Assembly: GCF_000282335.1 (NCBI RefSeq)
Contig: NZ_AKJM01000045.1
Span: 1 to 64,000, forward strand
DNA from: Pseudomonas sp. GM48
Lineage (GTDB): Bacteria; Pseudomonadota; Gammaproteobacteria; Pseudomonadales; Pseudomonadaceae
Direction: 5' to 3'
DNA: 64,000 nucleotides
Shown: piece after piece, positions 1 through 8,735 of the stretch
Position numbering within the stretch: the first letter of the stretch is position 1
How the letters are laid out: each line of letters begins with the position of its first letter
Notes under the pieces: generated by a model
Database searches by the model: none
Told to the model about the DNA's origin: nothing
Seen by the model: only the letters and a program-made list of their open reading frames with translations
Translations under genes and position numbers: made by a program

Positions 1-18
1 GGGCTTGCTCGCGAAGGC
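1..18. repeat. Partial REP element at window edge
   Basis: The window opens inside a REP palindrome (GGGCTTGCTCGCGAA), the same element found in many gaps further on. Its left half lies outside the window. Confidence 0.7.
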
Positions 19-75
19 GGCGCCGCGGTTTTGAAACCTTACCCCTGCGCCCCAATCAACTTGCCGCTGCTGCCA

Positions 76-984
76 TCAGGCAATATCACTGCGGCTGAAT
101 TCTTCCCCGAGAAAGTCGATCAACGTGCGCACCGATGGCAACAAGCCGCGACGCGAAGGGAAGATCGCATGGATGACACCGCTTTTCGGTGCCCATCCCG
201 GCACCAACTCGACCAATTGTCCGGTGGCAATTTCGTCGCGCACCACCACGCTGGGCAGATGCACGATGCCGATTCCGGCAACTGCCGCATGGCGCAAGGC
301 CAACAGGTCATCGGTGACCATGCGCGGTGCATGCCGGATCATCGCGGTGCTGCCATCTGCACCGAACAGTTCCCACTGATACTCGCGTTGCGCCGCGCCC
401 CAGTGCAGGCTCGGCAAGCCGCTGAGGTCGGCCGGGGAGGCCGGTGTCGACAGGCGCGAGACAAAGGCCGGGCTGCCGACCACGCTCTGGGTGCTGTTGC
501 CCAGCACCTTCATCACCATGTCGGTGTTCTCCAGCGGGGGGAAGCGCACCCGCAGGGCAATGTCGAAGCCCTCGTGGATCAGGTCGACCCGGCGGTTGGT
601 GCTTTCGATGAACAACTCCACCAGCGGGTACTTGAGCATGTAGCGGGTCAGCATCGGCCCGACCCAGGAGTTGAGCAGCGCCGTCGGGCAACTGACGCGC
701 ACCAGGCCTTGGGGCTCGGAGCGGTTGCGCTCGATCAGTTCGGCGGCGCTTTCCGCTTCCACGCGCATGGCCAGGCAGCGCTGGTAATAGGCCTGGCCGA
801 TTTCCGTCAATGAGCAATGCCGGCTGGTGCGGTGCAGCAGGCGTACACCAAGGCGCTCTTCGAGTTCGGCGATGCGTCGGCTGAGCTTGGACTTGGGCAT
901 GTCCAGTGCGCGCCCGGCCGCCGCGAAACCGTGGTGCTCCACCACTTGGGTGAAGTAGTAGAGGGTGTTGAGGTCTTCCATCAT
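76..984 (-). CDS. LysR-family transcriptional regulator
   Basis: A 302-residue protein of normal LysR length. Residues about 2-61 form the winged helix-turn-helix (AAAGRALDMPKSKLSRRIAELE, then LGVRLLHRTSR), and the remainder is the two-lobed effector-binding domain. Two ATG codons lie side by side at the start, with GGAG a few bases upstream. The gene is divergent from pirin and two YcaC-type hydrolases across a 104-bp gap, the usual layout for a LysR regulator and its targets, so control of that operon is likely but inferred. The inducer cannot be told from sequence. Confidence 0.93.
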   Translation of the reverse strand: MMEDLNTLYYFTQVVEHHGFAAAGRALDMPKSKLSRRIAELEERLGVRLLHRTSRHCSLTEIGQAYYQRCLAMRVEAESAAELIERNRSEPQGLVRVSCPTALLNSWVGPMLTRYMLKYPLVELFIESTNRRVDLIHEGFDIALRVRFPPLENTDMVMKVLGNSTQSVVGSPAFVSRLSTPASPADLSGLPSLHWGAAQREYQWELFGADGSTAMIRHAPRMVTDDLLALRHAAVAGIGIVHLPSVVVRDEIATGQLVELVPGWAPKSGVIHAIFPSRRGLLPSVRTLIDFLGEEFSRSDIA

Positions 985-1002
985 CGTTCTCCAAATAGAA
1001 CG
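985..1002. promoter_or_regulatory. Palindrome next to the lysR start
   Basis: A perfect inverted repeat, CGTTCT-N6-AGAACG, abuts the lysR start codon and covers its ribosome binding site. It could be an autoregulatory operator or an mRNA hairpin limiting translation. It does not have the T-N11-A form typical of LysR sites. Confidence 0.35.
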
Positions 1003-1088
1003 CTAAAGCTGATTTTTGCAGTCTAGCGCAGCAAAGGTCACGGTTTTAAGCTTTGTCCATGGCTTCACTCACCTCATCAGGAGACACC

Positions 1089-1955
1089 ATGAAAAACATC
1101 ATCGGTATCTACACCAGTCCACGGACCCATTGGGTTGGCGACGGTTTTCCGGTTCGCACGCTGTTTTCCTACGACAACCTGGGCAAACACATCAGCCCGT
1201 TCCTGATGCTGGATCACGCCGGCCCCGCTGAATTCACCCCGACCACCGAACGGCGTGGTGTTGGTCAGCATCCCCATCGTGGCTTCGAAACCGTGACTGT
1301 CGTTTACAAGGGCGAACTGGAGCATCAGGACTCCACCGGCAGTGGCGGCAAGATCGGCCCCGGCGATGTGCAATGGATGACCGCTGGCTCGGGGATCCTG
1401 CATGAAGAGTTTCACTCCGAAGGTTTCGCCAAAAGCGGTGGCACCCTGGAGATGGTGCAACTGTGGGTCAACCTGCCGGCCAGGGACAAAATGGCCGACC
1501 CCGGCTACCAGACGATTCTCGATCGCGACATCCCGGGCATCGCCTTGCAGGACAACGCCGGCAGCCTGCGCCTGATCGCCGGTGAGTTCGACGGTCACAA
1601 GGGCCCGGCGCGCACTTTCACCCCGGTCGACGTATGGGACATTCGTTTGAATGCCGGCAAGTTGCTCACCCTTGATCTGCATGAAGGGCGTAACACCGCA
1701 CTGGTGGTCCTGCGCGGCACCGTTCAGGTCAACGGCCTGGAGTCGGTGCGCCAAGGGCAGTTGGCCCTGTTCGAGCGCAAGGGCGATCAAATGACCCTTG
1801 AAGCCGGCGAAGACGCAGTGGTGCTGCTGCTCAGCGGCGAGCCGATCGACGAGCCGATCGTCGGCCACGGACCGTTCGTGATGAACACCGAGCAAGAAAT
1901 CCACCAGGCCTTCGCCGACTTCCAGTCCGGTCGCTTCGGCCGGATGCACGCTTAA
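1089..1955 (+). CDS. Pirin family protein
   Basis: A 288-residue bicupin. The N-terminal half carries the pirin signature GVGQHPHRGFETVT, with the HPH pair that supplies metal ligands, and a later GSGILHEEF segment contributes the remaining His/Glu ligands. Pirins bind Fe(II); some have quercetin 2,3-dioxygenase activity and others act as redox-responsive cofactors, so the reaction is open here. The ATG at 1089 is preferred over an upstream in-frame ATG because AGGAG lies just before it and the pirin fold starts there (IGIYTSPRTHWVGDGF). It is the first gene after the divergent LysR regulator, followed by two isochorismatase-like hydrolases, which suggests one stress or detoxification operon. 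Confidence 0.93.
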   Translation: MKNIIGIYTSPRTHWVGDGFPVRTLFSYDNLGKHISPFLMLDHAGPAEFTPTTERRGVGQHPHRGFETVTVVYKGELEHQDSTGSGGKIGPGDVQWMTAGSGILHEEFHSEGFAKSGGTLEMVQLWVNLPARDKMADPGYQTILDRDIPGIALQDNAGSLRLIAGEFDGHKGPARTFTPVDVWDIRLNAGKLLTLDLHEGRNTALVVLRGTVQVNGLESVRQGQLALFERKGDQMTLEAGEDAVVLLLSGEPIDEPIVGHGPFVMNTEQEIHQAFADFQSGRFGRMHA

Positions 1956-2048
1956 CCCGTTCCGTTTCAACCACCCCGTTCTACACAGGATGCGTAGGCC
2001 GGTCCGAGGCCAGGGATGGCTGTTGCCTGTAATAAAGAGGAAACACAC

Positions 2049-2732
2049 ATGAGTACTGTCAACGCGGCCAATTTCAACGGCCAGAAACCGACCATCGACC
2101 CCAACGATGCCGCCATGTTGTTGATCGACCATCAGAGCGGACTGTTCCAGATCGTCAAGGACATGGACGTGCCACAACTGCGCGCCAACGCCATTGCCCT
2201 GGCCAAGGCCGCGACCCTGCTGAAAATGCCGGTGATCACCACCGCTTCCGTTCCCCAGGGGCCGAACGGGCCGCTGATTCCGGAGATTCACGAAGCCGCG
2301 CCCCATGCGCAATACGTGGCGCGCAAAGGTGAAATCAACGCCTGGGACAACCCGGAGTTTCACGCGGCGGTCAAAGCCACCGGCAAGAAAACCCTGGTGA
2401 TCGCCGGCACCTTGACCAGTGTGTGCCTGGCGTTCCCGTCCATCGCCGCCGTGCATGAAGGCTACAAGGTGTTTGCGGTGGTCGACGCCTCCGGCAACCA
2501 CTCGAAACTGGCCACTGATCTGACCGTTGCCCGTTTGTCTCAAGCAGGGGTGGTGCCGATCGACATCATGGCTACGCTTTCTGAGCTGCAAGGCTCGTGG
2601 AACCGTCCTGATGCCGAGCAGTGGGCCGCTGTCTACGCCCAGGCCATGCCGCATTATCAATTGCTGATCGAGAGCTACCTCAAGGCTCAGCAAGTGGCGA
2701 GCGAACACGAGGCACTGGACTCCCAGCGCTAA
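2049..2732 (+). CDS. Isochorismatase-like hydrolase, YcaC type (copy 1)
   Basis: A 227-residue cysteine-hydrolase-fold protein. The nucleophile-region aspartate is in [10 protein letters not shown] and the catalytic cysteine in [12 protein letters not shown], both typical of the YcaC/nicotinamidase superfamily. The ATG at 2049 follows AAAGAGG with good spacing, so the 11 residues available upstream are not counted. It is about 95 bp after pirin and 56 bp before a close paralogue, probably in one operon. The substrate is unknown; YcaC proteins are often induced by oxidative or chlorine stress, but nothing in the sequence fixes this. Confidence 0.9.
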   Translation: MSTVNAANFNGQKPTIDPNDAAMLLIDHQSGLFQIVKDMDVPQLRANAIALAKAATLLKMPVITTASVPQGPNGPLIPEIHEAAPHAQYVARKGEINAWDNPEFHAAVKATGKKTLVIAGTLTSVCLAFPSIAAVHEGYKVFAVVDASGNHSKLATDLTVARLSQAGVVPIDIMATLSELQGSWNRPDAEQWAAVYAQAMPHYQLLIESYLKAQQVASEHEALDSQR

Positions 2733-2787
2733 CCGGTTACCCCACGCCGATTTCACTCGGCATCGATAACATGCGAGGACTACTGCA

Positions 2788-3414
2788 ATGAGTACTTCCT
2801 ACAAGCGTCTCGACAAGAACAACGCCGCGGTTTTGATGGTTGATCATCAGGCGGGTCTGCTGTCATTGGTGCGCGACATCGAACCGGATCGTTTCAAGAA
2901 CAACGTGCTGGCCCTGGCCGACCTGGCCAAGTACTTCAAGCTGCCGACCATCCTCACCACCAGTTTCGACACCGGCCCCAACGGCCCCCTGATGCCGGAG
3001 CTCAAGGCACTGTTTCCGGACGCGCCGTACATTGCCCGCCCGGGCCAGATCAACGCCTGGGACAACGAAGACTTCGTCAAGGCGGTCAAGGCCACCGGCA
3101 AGAAACAACTGATCATCGCTGGCGTAGTGACAGAAGTGTGCGTGGCGTTCCCGGCACTTTCGGCACTGGCCGAAGGTTTTGAAGTGTTCGTGGTCACCGA
3201 CGCCTCCGGCACGTTCAATGAACTGACCCGCGATTCGTCGTGGAGCCGTATGACCGCTGAGGGCGCGCAATTGATGACCTGGTTCGGCCTGGCCTGTGAA
3301 CTGCACCGTGACTGGCGCAACGACATCGAAGGGTTGGCCACGCTGTTCTCCAACCACATTCCGGATTACCGCAACCTGATGACCAGCTACAGCACGCTGG
3401 CCAACAGCAAGTAA
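2788..3414 (+). CDS. Isochorismatase-like hydrolase, YcaC type (copy 2)
   Basis: A 208-residue paralogue of the preceding gene, sharing LMVDHQAGLL, GPNGPLMPEL, INAWDN and the cysteine motif GVVTEVCVAFPALSA. GCGAGGA lies upstream of the ATG. It is closer to the canonical YcaC length than copy 1, which has N- and C-terminal extensions. The tandem arrangement suggests duplication followed by divergence, or a hetero-oligomer. A REP pair follows, marking the likely end of the transcription unit. Confidence 0.9.
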   Translation: MSTSYKRLDKNNAAVLMVDHQAGLLSLVRDIEPDRFKNNVLALADLAKYFKLPTILTTSFDTGPNGPLMPELKALFPDAPYIARPGQINAWDNEDFVKAVKATGKKQLIIAGVVTEVCVAFPALSALAEGFEVFVVTDASGTFNELTRDSSWSRMTAEGAQLMTWFGLACELHRDWRNDIEGLATLFSNHIPDYRNLMTSYSTLANSK

Positions 3415-3435
3415 CTCCGGCATCACTCATCCCCC

Positions 3436-3525
3436 TGTGGGAGCGGGCTTGCTCGCGAATTCAGTGTGTCAGGCAACGTTTATGTTGTTTGACACACCGC
3501 TTTCGCGAGCAAGCCCGCTCCCACA
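3436..3525. repeat. Paired inverted REP elements
   Basis: CTGTGGGAGCGGGCTTGCTCGCGAA and its reverse complement face each other across about 45 bp, forming a large potential stem-loop between the YcaC gene and the channel gene. Confidence 0.92.
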
Positions 3526-3627
3526 TTTGTTTTTGTGGCGATTGCAGAATCCAGCGAAATCAATTGCTCCTACACTAAGGCCAATCCATGCGATCTTTGC
3601 ATTATTGGCCCTGGCTGGAGTTGCTTG

Positions 3628-5070
3628 ATGCTGTCATTGCTCACCGAACACCCGCTGATCTGCGCGATGGCGCTGATCCTGATCGATCTTGGTTTGTGGT
3701 ACTTGCTCAGTGCCCTTGGCAGTGCCTGGCGGCTGCTGGTGCGGGTGGTGATTTTTTCATTGTTCAGCCTGCTGCTGTTCAATGAAGGCCTGAACCCGAT
3801 GGAGCCGCCGCCCTGGGCCGACAACGTAGCGTTGCACCTGGCGGCCACCGGATTGCAGATTGGCTGGTGGTTGTTCGGCGCGCGGACCCTGACCGTGCTG
3901 ATTGGCGCGGTGATGATGCAACGGGTCGGGCATACCGGGCGATTGCTTCAGGATTTGCTCGGTGCGGTGATTTTCCTGATCGCGATCATTGCCGCCCTGG
4001 CCTATGTACTCGATCTACCGGTCAAGGGCGTGCTGGCAACGTCCGGTGCGTTGGCGATCATTGTCGGCCTGGCCTTGCAAAGTACCCTCAGCGATGTGTT
4101 TTCCGGGATCGTCCTGAACACCACCAAACCCTATCAACTGGATGACTACATCTCCATCGATGGCATGGAAGGCCGGGTCACCGACATCGACTGGCGCGCC
4201 ACGCGCCTGCAAACCTCCCAGGGTTGCATGGCGGTCATACCCAACTCCCTGGCCGCCAAGGCCAAGATCATCAATTTCAGTCGGCCGAACGACATGTTCG
4301 GTATCTCCGTCTCCCTGGAAGTGAGCCCGCATGCGCGCCCGAGCACGGTGATCGAGGCCTTGGAGCGGGCCATGCAAGGTTGCCGTGCGCTGCTGGATAC
4401 ACCGTCGCCAAGCGTCGGCCTGAAAACCGCCAGCAACACCGGAGCGGTCTACGAAATCAGCGGTTTTGTCGCGTCGATGGACGAGAAGCGTTCGGTGCGC
4501 AATCAACTGTTCGACCTGGCCTACCGGCACTTGCAGGCGTCCGGCGTCAACCTGCTGTCGAGCGTGGAACCCAATCCGCCGATCAATTCGACACGGAAAC
4601 GGGCGTTGCTGGACAGCTCGCCGATTTTCTCCACCCTGCGTCAGGAAGAGAAAGACACGTTCAGCCAGAACATGACCCTGCAAACCTTTCGCGCCGGGGA
4701 GGTGATACTGGAAGCGGGGGAGGTCAGCGATCACTTGTTCATTATCGAGTCCGGCGTGATTTCGGTGACCTTGATGCGCCACGGAGCGCCATACGAATCC
4801 GGACGCATGGGGCCGGGGGAGGTGATCGGCGAGGCGGGTATTCTCACTGACAGCGCGCTGCCTGCGCAGTTTACCGCCAAGACATTCTGTGGCCTGTACC
4901 GTATCGAAAAGTCATACCTCAAGCCGTGCCTGGATGCTCGTCACGACATCAACAATGCAATGAAGGCCTTGCTCGATTACCGGCTGCAAAAAGCGAAAAT
5001 CCTGACTCAGGAGCTGCCGGTGACGGTGGCGAAAAAGGGCTTTCTGCAGTGGTTGCGCAATCGGGTGTAA
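3628..5070 (+). CDS. MscS-type mechanosensitive channel with C-terminal cyclic-nucleotide-like domain
   Basis: 480 residues. The first roughly 150 hold several membrane segments, followed by the MscS pore-helix region (SGALAIIVGLALQSTLSDVF) and the beta domain with DYISIDGMEGRVTDIDWRATRL. Residues about 330-450 form a CRP-like domain (AGEVILEAGEVSDHLFIIES, GPGEVIGEAGIL). The phosphate-binding cassette reads ALPAQFTAKT where cAMP binders have an Arg-Ala-Ala/Ser core, so the ligand-contacting arginine is missing. The start at 3628 is chosen because GGAG lies 7 bp upstream and the first helix begins there. Likely an inner-membrane channel, perhaps ligand-modulated; the ligand is unknown. Confidence 0.9.
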   Translation: MLSLLTEHPLICAMALILIDLGLWYLLSALGSAWRLLVRVVIFSLFSLLLFNEGLNPMEPPPWADNVALHLAATGLQIGWWLFGARTLTVLIGAVMMQRVGHTGRLLQDLLGAVIFLIAIIAALAYVLDLPVKGVLATSGALAIIVGLALQSTLSDVFSGIVLNTTKPYQLDDYISIDGMEGRVTDIDWRATRLQTSQGCMAVIPNSLAAKAKIINFSRPNDMFGISVSLEVSPHARPSTVIEALERAMQGCRALLDTPSPSVGLKTASNTGAVYEISGFVASMDEKRSVRNQLFDLAYRHLQASGVNLLSSVEPNPPINSTRKRALLDSSPIFSTLRQEEKDTFSQNMTLQTFRAGEVILEAGEVSDHLFIIESGVISVTLMRHGAPYESGRMGPGEVIGEAGILTDSALPAQFTAKTFCGLYRIEKSYLKPCLDARHDINNAMKALLDYRLQKAKILTQELPVTVAKKGFLQWLRNRV

Positions 5071-5206
5071 AGGGGGGGGGCAGGTAGGCGCGCTCAAGGT
5101 CCAGACGGCACCAGTGGCCTCCTCGACTTCTGAAAAATTGGCTATTTGTGTATGCCGACCGAGGGACTAACGTAGCGACACACCCACTTGCCCTGGAGCA
5201 CACACC

Positions 5207-5647
5207 ATGCAATCGCGTACCGATTTCTACACCGCCAGCCCCGACGCCCTCAAAGCGATGATCGCCCTGGAAACGGCTGTTTCCAAACTGCCGCTGGAAA
5301 AAAACCTGGTCGAACTGGTCAAGCTGCGCGCTTCGCAGATCAACGGCTGTGCCTTCTGCATCGACATGCACACCGCCGATGCGATCAAGGGTGGCGAAAC
5401 CCCGCGTCGTCTGTTCGCCGTGACGGCCTGGCGCGAGGCGCCGTTCTTCACCGAGCGTGAACGCGCTGCGCTGCTGTGGACCGAATCCCTGACCCAGCTC
5501 AGCCTGACCCACGCCCCGGACGAAGACTACGAAGTGGTCAGCGCGCAGTTCACGCCCAAGGAAATGGTCGACCTGACCGTCGCCATCAGCACCATCAACA
5601 GCTGGAACCGCCTGGCGGTCGGCTTCCGTAAAATGCCTCAGGCCTGA
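5207..5647 (+). CDS. Carboxymuconolactone decarboxylase/AhpD-like protein
   Basis: 146 residues of the CMD/AhpD fold. The redox centre is in INGCAFCIDMHTADA, a CxxC motif followed by His, as in alkylhydroperoxidase-like members. The length matches single-domain AhpD-like proteins. It is monocistronic in appearance and convergent with the efflux pair downstream. A peroxidase or thiol-disulfide role is likely; true carboxymuconolactone decarboxylase activity is unlikely given the CxxC motif and the absence of protocatechuate genes. Confidence 0.9.
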   Translation: MQSRTDFYTASPDALKAMIALETAVSKLPLEKNLVELVKLRASQINGCAFCIDMHTADAIKGGETPRRLFAVTAWREAPFFTERERAALLWTESLTQLSLTHAPDEDYEVVSAQFTPKEMVDLTVAISTINSWNRLAVGFRKMPQA

Positions 5648-5669
5648 TGTTCAACAAACCGCCGATGCC

Positions 5670-7262
5670 TCAATGGGCATCGGCACTCGGCGCGGCCGGT
5701 GGTTGCACCTTGCGCATCAGGGGCACCATCGCCGTGGCAATGATGAAGCAGACCATGATCATCAAAAACGCGTCGCCATAGGTTTGTGTCTGGGCTTCGC
5801 GGTAGGTCAGCAACCATAGTTGATGCAGGCTGGCGGTGACCCCGGCGTCACCGCTCTGGCCGAGGGCGGCGAAGTTGTTGCCGACCTGGGACAGCCATTG
5901 GTTGAGCGCCTCGTTGGTGCTATTGAGGTTCTCCGCCAACCGGGTGAAATGCAGGTTGGTGCGGTCGTTGAGGATGGTCGCGCACGCAGCGATACCGATA
6001 GCCCCACCCAGGTTACGCATCAGATTGAACAATCCTGACGCATGTTTGAGCCGGGCCGGCGCCAGGCCGCCGAGGGTCAGCGTTACCGCGGGCGGCACCG
6101 CCAGTTGCTGGGCAATCCCGCGAAAAGCTTGCGGCAGCATCAATTCCCTGGCCCCCCAGTCATGGGTGATCGGGCTGAAATCCCACATCGATAACGCGAA
6201 CAGCCCAAGGCCGGTCATCATGATCCAGCGCAGGTCGACGCGGTTGGCCAGAAAGGCGTACAGCGGAATCGCCATGATCTGGAACACCCCGGTGGAGAAA
6301 ACCGCCAGACCAATGTCCAGCGCGCCATAACCACGCACCCGGCCGAGGAACAGCGGCGTCAGGTAAATGGTGGCGAATAGGCCGATGCCAGTGACAAACG
6401 AGAAGAAACAACCGAGGGCGAAATTGCGATCCTTCAAGGCGCGCAGATCGACAATCGGGTTGGCCACATGCAGGGTCCGGCCGATGAACGCCAGGCCGGC
6501 CAGGCCGCTGATCCACGCGGTGGTCAGTATCGTGCGGTCGCTGAACCAGTTCCAGCGCGGGCCTTCTTCGAGGGTGTATTCCAGGCAGCCGAGGAACAGC
6601 GCCAGAAACACCATGCTCAAGTAATCCGCGCCTTTGAGCAGCGACAGTTCCGGTTGGTCGATCTTGACCAGCATTGGCACGGCGACTGCGACGAAAATCC
6701 CCGGCACCAGGTTGATGTAGAACAGCCAGTGCCAGGACGATATGTCGGTGATCCAGCCACCGATCACCGGTCCCAGGGTTGGTGCCAGGGACGCCACCGC
6801 GCCGATGGTGGCGGCAGCGATGACCCGTTGCTTGCCAGTGAAGAACACGAAGGCCGTGGTGAACACCAGCGGAATCATCGAGCCGCCCAGAAACCCTTGC
6901 AGGGCGCGGAAGGCGATCATGCTCTGGATGTTCCAGGCCACGCCGCACAGCAGGCTGGTCAGGGTGAAACCCACCGCCGATGCGCAAAACAGCCAGCGCG
7001 TCGAAAATACCCGCGACAGCCAGCCCGACAGCGGGATCACGATGATTTCGGCGATCAGGTAACTGGTTTGCACCCACGCGGTTTCGTCGGTGCCGGCGGA
7101 GAGCCCGCCGCCGATGTCACGCAACGAAGCCGAGACAATCTGGATATCCAGCAGCGCAATGAACATGCCGATGCACATGCTGGCAAAGGCGAAGACCTTG
7201 GTCGCCGTCGCCATGTTCGCGGCATTGAACGGTTGCGCCGGGGCGGCGAGGGCGCGGCTCAT
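5670..7262 (-). CDS. DHA2-family MFS drug efflux transporter (EmrB/QacA type)
   Basis: 530 residues, the size of 14-helix DHA2 transporters. Helix 1 carries ALLDIQIVSASLRDIGGGLS, the DHA2 motif with the conserved Asp, followed by ETAWVQTSYLIAEI and LSGWLSRVF. Its ATG overlaps the stop of the membrane-fusion gene by 4 bp, so the two are translationally coupled and form an EmrAB-type pump across the envelope with an outer-membrane TolC-like channel encoded elsewhere. The substrate cannot be told from sequence. Confidence 0.93.
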   Translation of the reverse strand: MSRALAAPAQPFNAANMATATKVFAFASMCIGMFIALLDIQIVSASLRDIGGGLSAGTDETAWVQTSYLIAEIIVIPLSGWLSRVFSTRWLFCASAVGFTLTSLLCGVAWNIQSMIAFRALQGFLGGSMIPLVFTTAFVFFTGKQRVIAAATIGAVASLAPTLGPVIGGWITDISSWHWLFYINLVPGIFVAVAVPMLVKIDQPELSLLKGADYLSMVFLALFLGCLEYTLEEGPRWNWFSDRTILTTAWISGLAGLAFIGRTLHVANPIVDLRALKDRNFALGCFFSFVTGIGLFATIYLTPLFLGRVRGYGALDIGLAVFSTGVFQIMAIPLYAFLANRVDLRWIMMTGLGLFALSMWDFSPITHDWGARELMLPQAFRGIAQQLAVPPAVTLTLGGLAPARLKHASGLFNLMRNLGGAIGIAACATILNDRTNLHFTRLAENLNSTNEALNQWLSQVGNNFAALGQSGDAGVTASLHQLWLLTYREAQTQTYGDAFLMIMVCFIIATAMVPLMRKVQPPAAPSADAH

Positions 7263-8380
7263 GGCGCGCTGGCCACGGCTGGCGCTTCAGGCGCTTTGCG
7301 CGTGTCCACTTCAGCGGTCACCGACAGCCCCGGACGCAGGTGGCCGAGTACGCTGTCGGCCGGGTCGAGGTGAATCCGCACCGGCACCCGCTGCACGATC
7401 TTGGTGAAGTTGCCGGTGGCGTTTTCCGGTGGCAACACGCTGAATTGCGAACCGCTGGCCGGGGCGAGGCTGTCGAGGTGACCGTGGAATTCCTGACCCG
7501 ACAGCACGTCGGCATGAATCACCACCCGTTGCCCCGGCACCATGTGTGCCAGTTGGTCTTCCTTGAAGTTGGCATCAACCCACAGACCGCTGGTCGGCAC
7601 CACCGAGAGCAATTGTGAACCGGCCTGGGCATAGGCGCCGACCCGAGCCCGGCGATTGCCGATCACACCATCAACCGGTGCCTTCAGTTCGGTGTAGCCG
7701 ACATTCAATTGCGCCAGATCGCGTTCAGCCTTGGCCTGGATCAATGCGGCCCGGGCTTGTTGTTTCTGGGTGTCGATCACATTCAACTGGCGTTGCGCGG
7801 CCAGCAGTTCAGCCTGGGCGCGGTTACTTTGAGCCTGGGCCGTCTTGAACGTGGTATTGGCCCGCTGGGCGCTTTCCACCGAGACGGCGTTGGTGATCAC
7901 CAGTTTTTTGTAGCGGGCATCGTCATCCCGCGAACGGGCGGCTTCGGCACCGGCGGCGTCGATGCCGGCGCGGGCCTGGCCGATGACGGCCTGTTGCAGT
8001 TGTTCGGTGGCGTCGAGGTTGGCCAGCAAGGCTTCCTGGGCGGCCACAGCGCCTTCGGCCTTGGCCAGGTTGGCACGGTAGTCGCGCGAATCGAGACGAA
8101 TCAGCACGTCGCCAGCCTTGACCTTCTGGTTATCGGTCACCAGCACTTCCTCTATATAGCCCGCCACTTTCGGCCCGATCACCGTCACATCGCCACCAAT
8201 GTAGGCGTCGTCGGTTTCTTCGATGAAACGTCCGGCGCTCCACCAATGCGCGCCATACACACCGGCCAATACCAACACTGCGATGCCCACTGTTGGCAAA
8301 AGCAGACGTTTGAGCAGGGGAGGCTTGGCGGCAGTCACCGGGGCAGCCAGGTCGGGTTCAACGGTGGGCATGCTGGTCAT
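7259..8380 (-). CDS. HlyD-family membrane fusion protein (EmrA type)
   Basis: 373 residues. One transmembrane helix lies near residues 28-47 (LLLPTVGIAVLVLAGVYGAH), followed by the biotinyl-lipoyl half (EETDDAYIGGDVTVIGPKV), a long alpha-hairpin rich in Ala/Gln/Glu, the second lipoyl half (ELKAPVDGVIGNRRARVGAY) and a beta-barrel domain. It is first in a two-gene operon with the DHA2 transporter, which it would link to an outer-membrane channel. No regulator gene is adjacent, but a pair of direct repeats lies in the promoter region. Confidence 0.93.
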   Translation of the reverse strand: MTSMPTVEPDLAAPVTAAKPPLLKRLLLPTVGIAVLVLAGVYGAHWWSAGRFIEETDDAYIGGDVTVIGPKVAGYIEEVLVTDNQKVKAGDVLIRLDSRDYRANLAKAEGAVAAQEALLANLDATEQLQQAVIGQARAGIDAAGAEAARSRDDDARYKKLVITNAVSVESAQRANTTFKTAQAQSNRAQAELLAAQRQLNVIDTQKQQARAALIQAKAERDLAQLNVGYTELKAPVDGVIGNRRARVGAYAQAGSQLLSVVPTSGLWVDANFKEDQLAHMVPGQRVVIHADVLSGQEFHGHLDSLAPASGSQFSVLPPENATGNFTKIVQRVPVRIHLDPADSVLGHLRPGLSVTAEVDTRKAPEAPAVASAP

Positions 8381-8735
8381 GGAGGGTTACCTGTTGGAAC
8401 GGTGGTCAATTATGATGGTTGTAATATGACGCGTGTAATATTTTGTGGCAAGTGGTTTTTGCTGCCGGTCGTCAGGTAGATTTTCCGGGAAGATGAGCTT
8501 CTATGTGCGCTGGAGAACCCCTGTGGGAGCGGGCTTGCTCGCGAATGCGGTGTGTCAGCCAACATCGTCGCGGCCTGACACTCCCTCTTCGCGAGCAAGC
8601 CCGCTCCCACAGGGGATCCCGGCTGCTTACCCTGACGAGCTGGCGGATAACGGCAATCCGTGTCGTTTCCCGTCAAGTACGTGCAAGGCGTCGCTCTACA
8701 CTGCCAGGCAACCGATCAACATCCGGGAGCCGGGG
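8381..8735. other. Gene-free promoter region between emrA-like gene and aldolase
   Basis: 355 bp without a credible gene. It holds the promoters of two divergent genes, a REP pair (8520-8613) and two direct repeats of TGTAATAT (8420-8427 and 8434-8441) about 40 bp before the efflux operon. These could be an operator, but no cognate regulator is evident. Confidence 0.5.
8520..8613. repeat. Paired inverted REP elements
   Basis: Two REP copies in opposite orientation flank a 45-bp spacer, the same arrangement as at 3436-3525. Here they lie between two divergent genes, so they are upstream of both rather than in a terminator position. Confidence 0.9.

Noticed and set aside
1077..2756. 559-codon frame antisense to pirin and the first YcaC gene
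   Set aside because: It spans two well-supported genes and an intergenic gap and has no family features.
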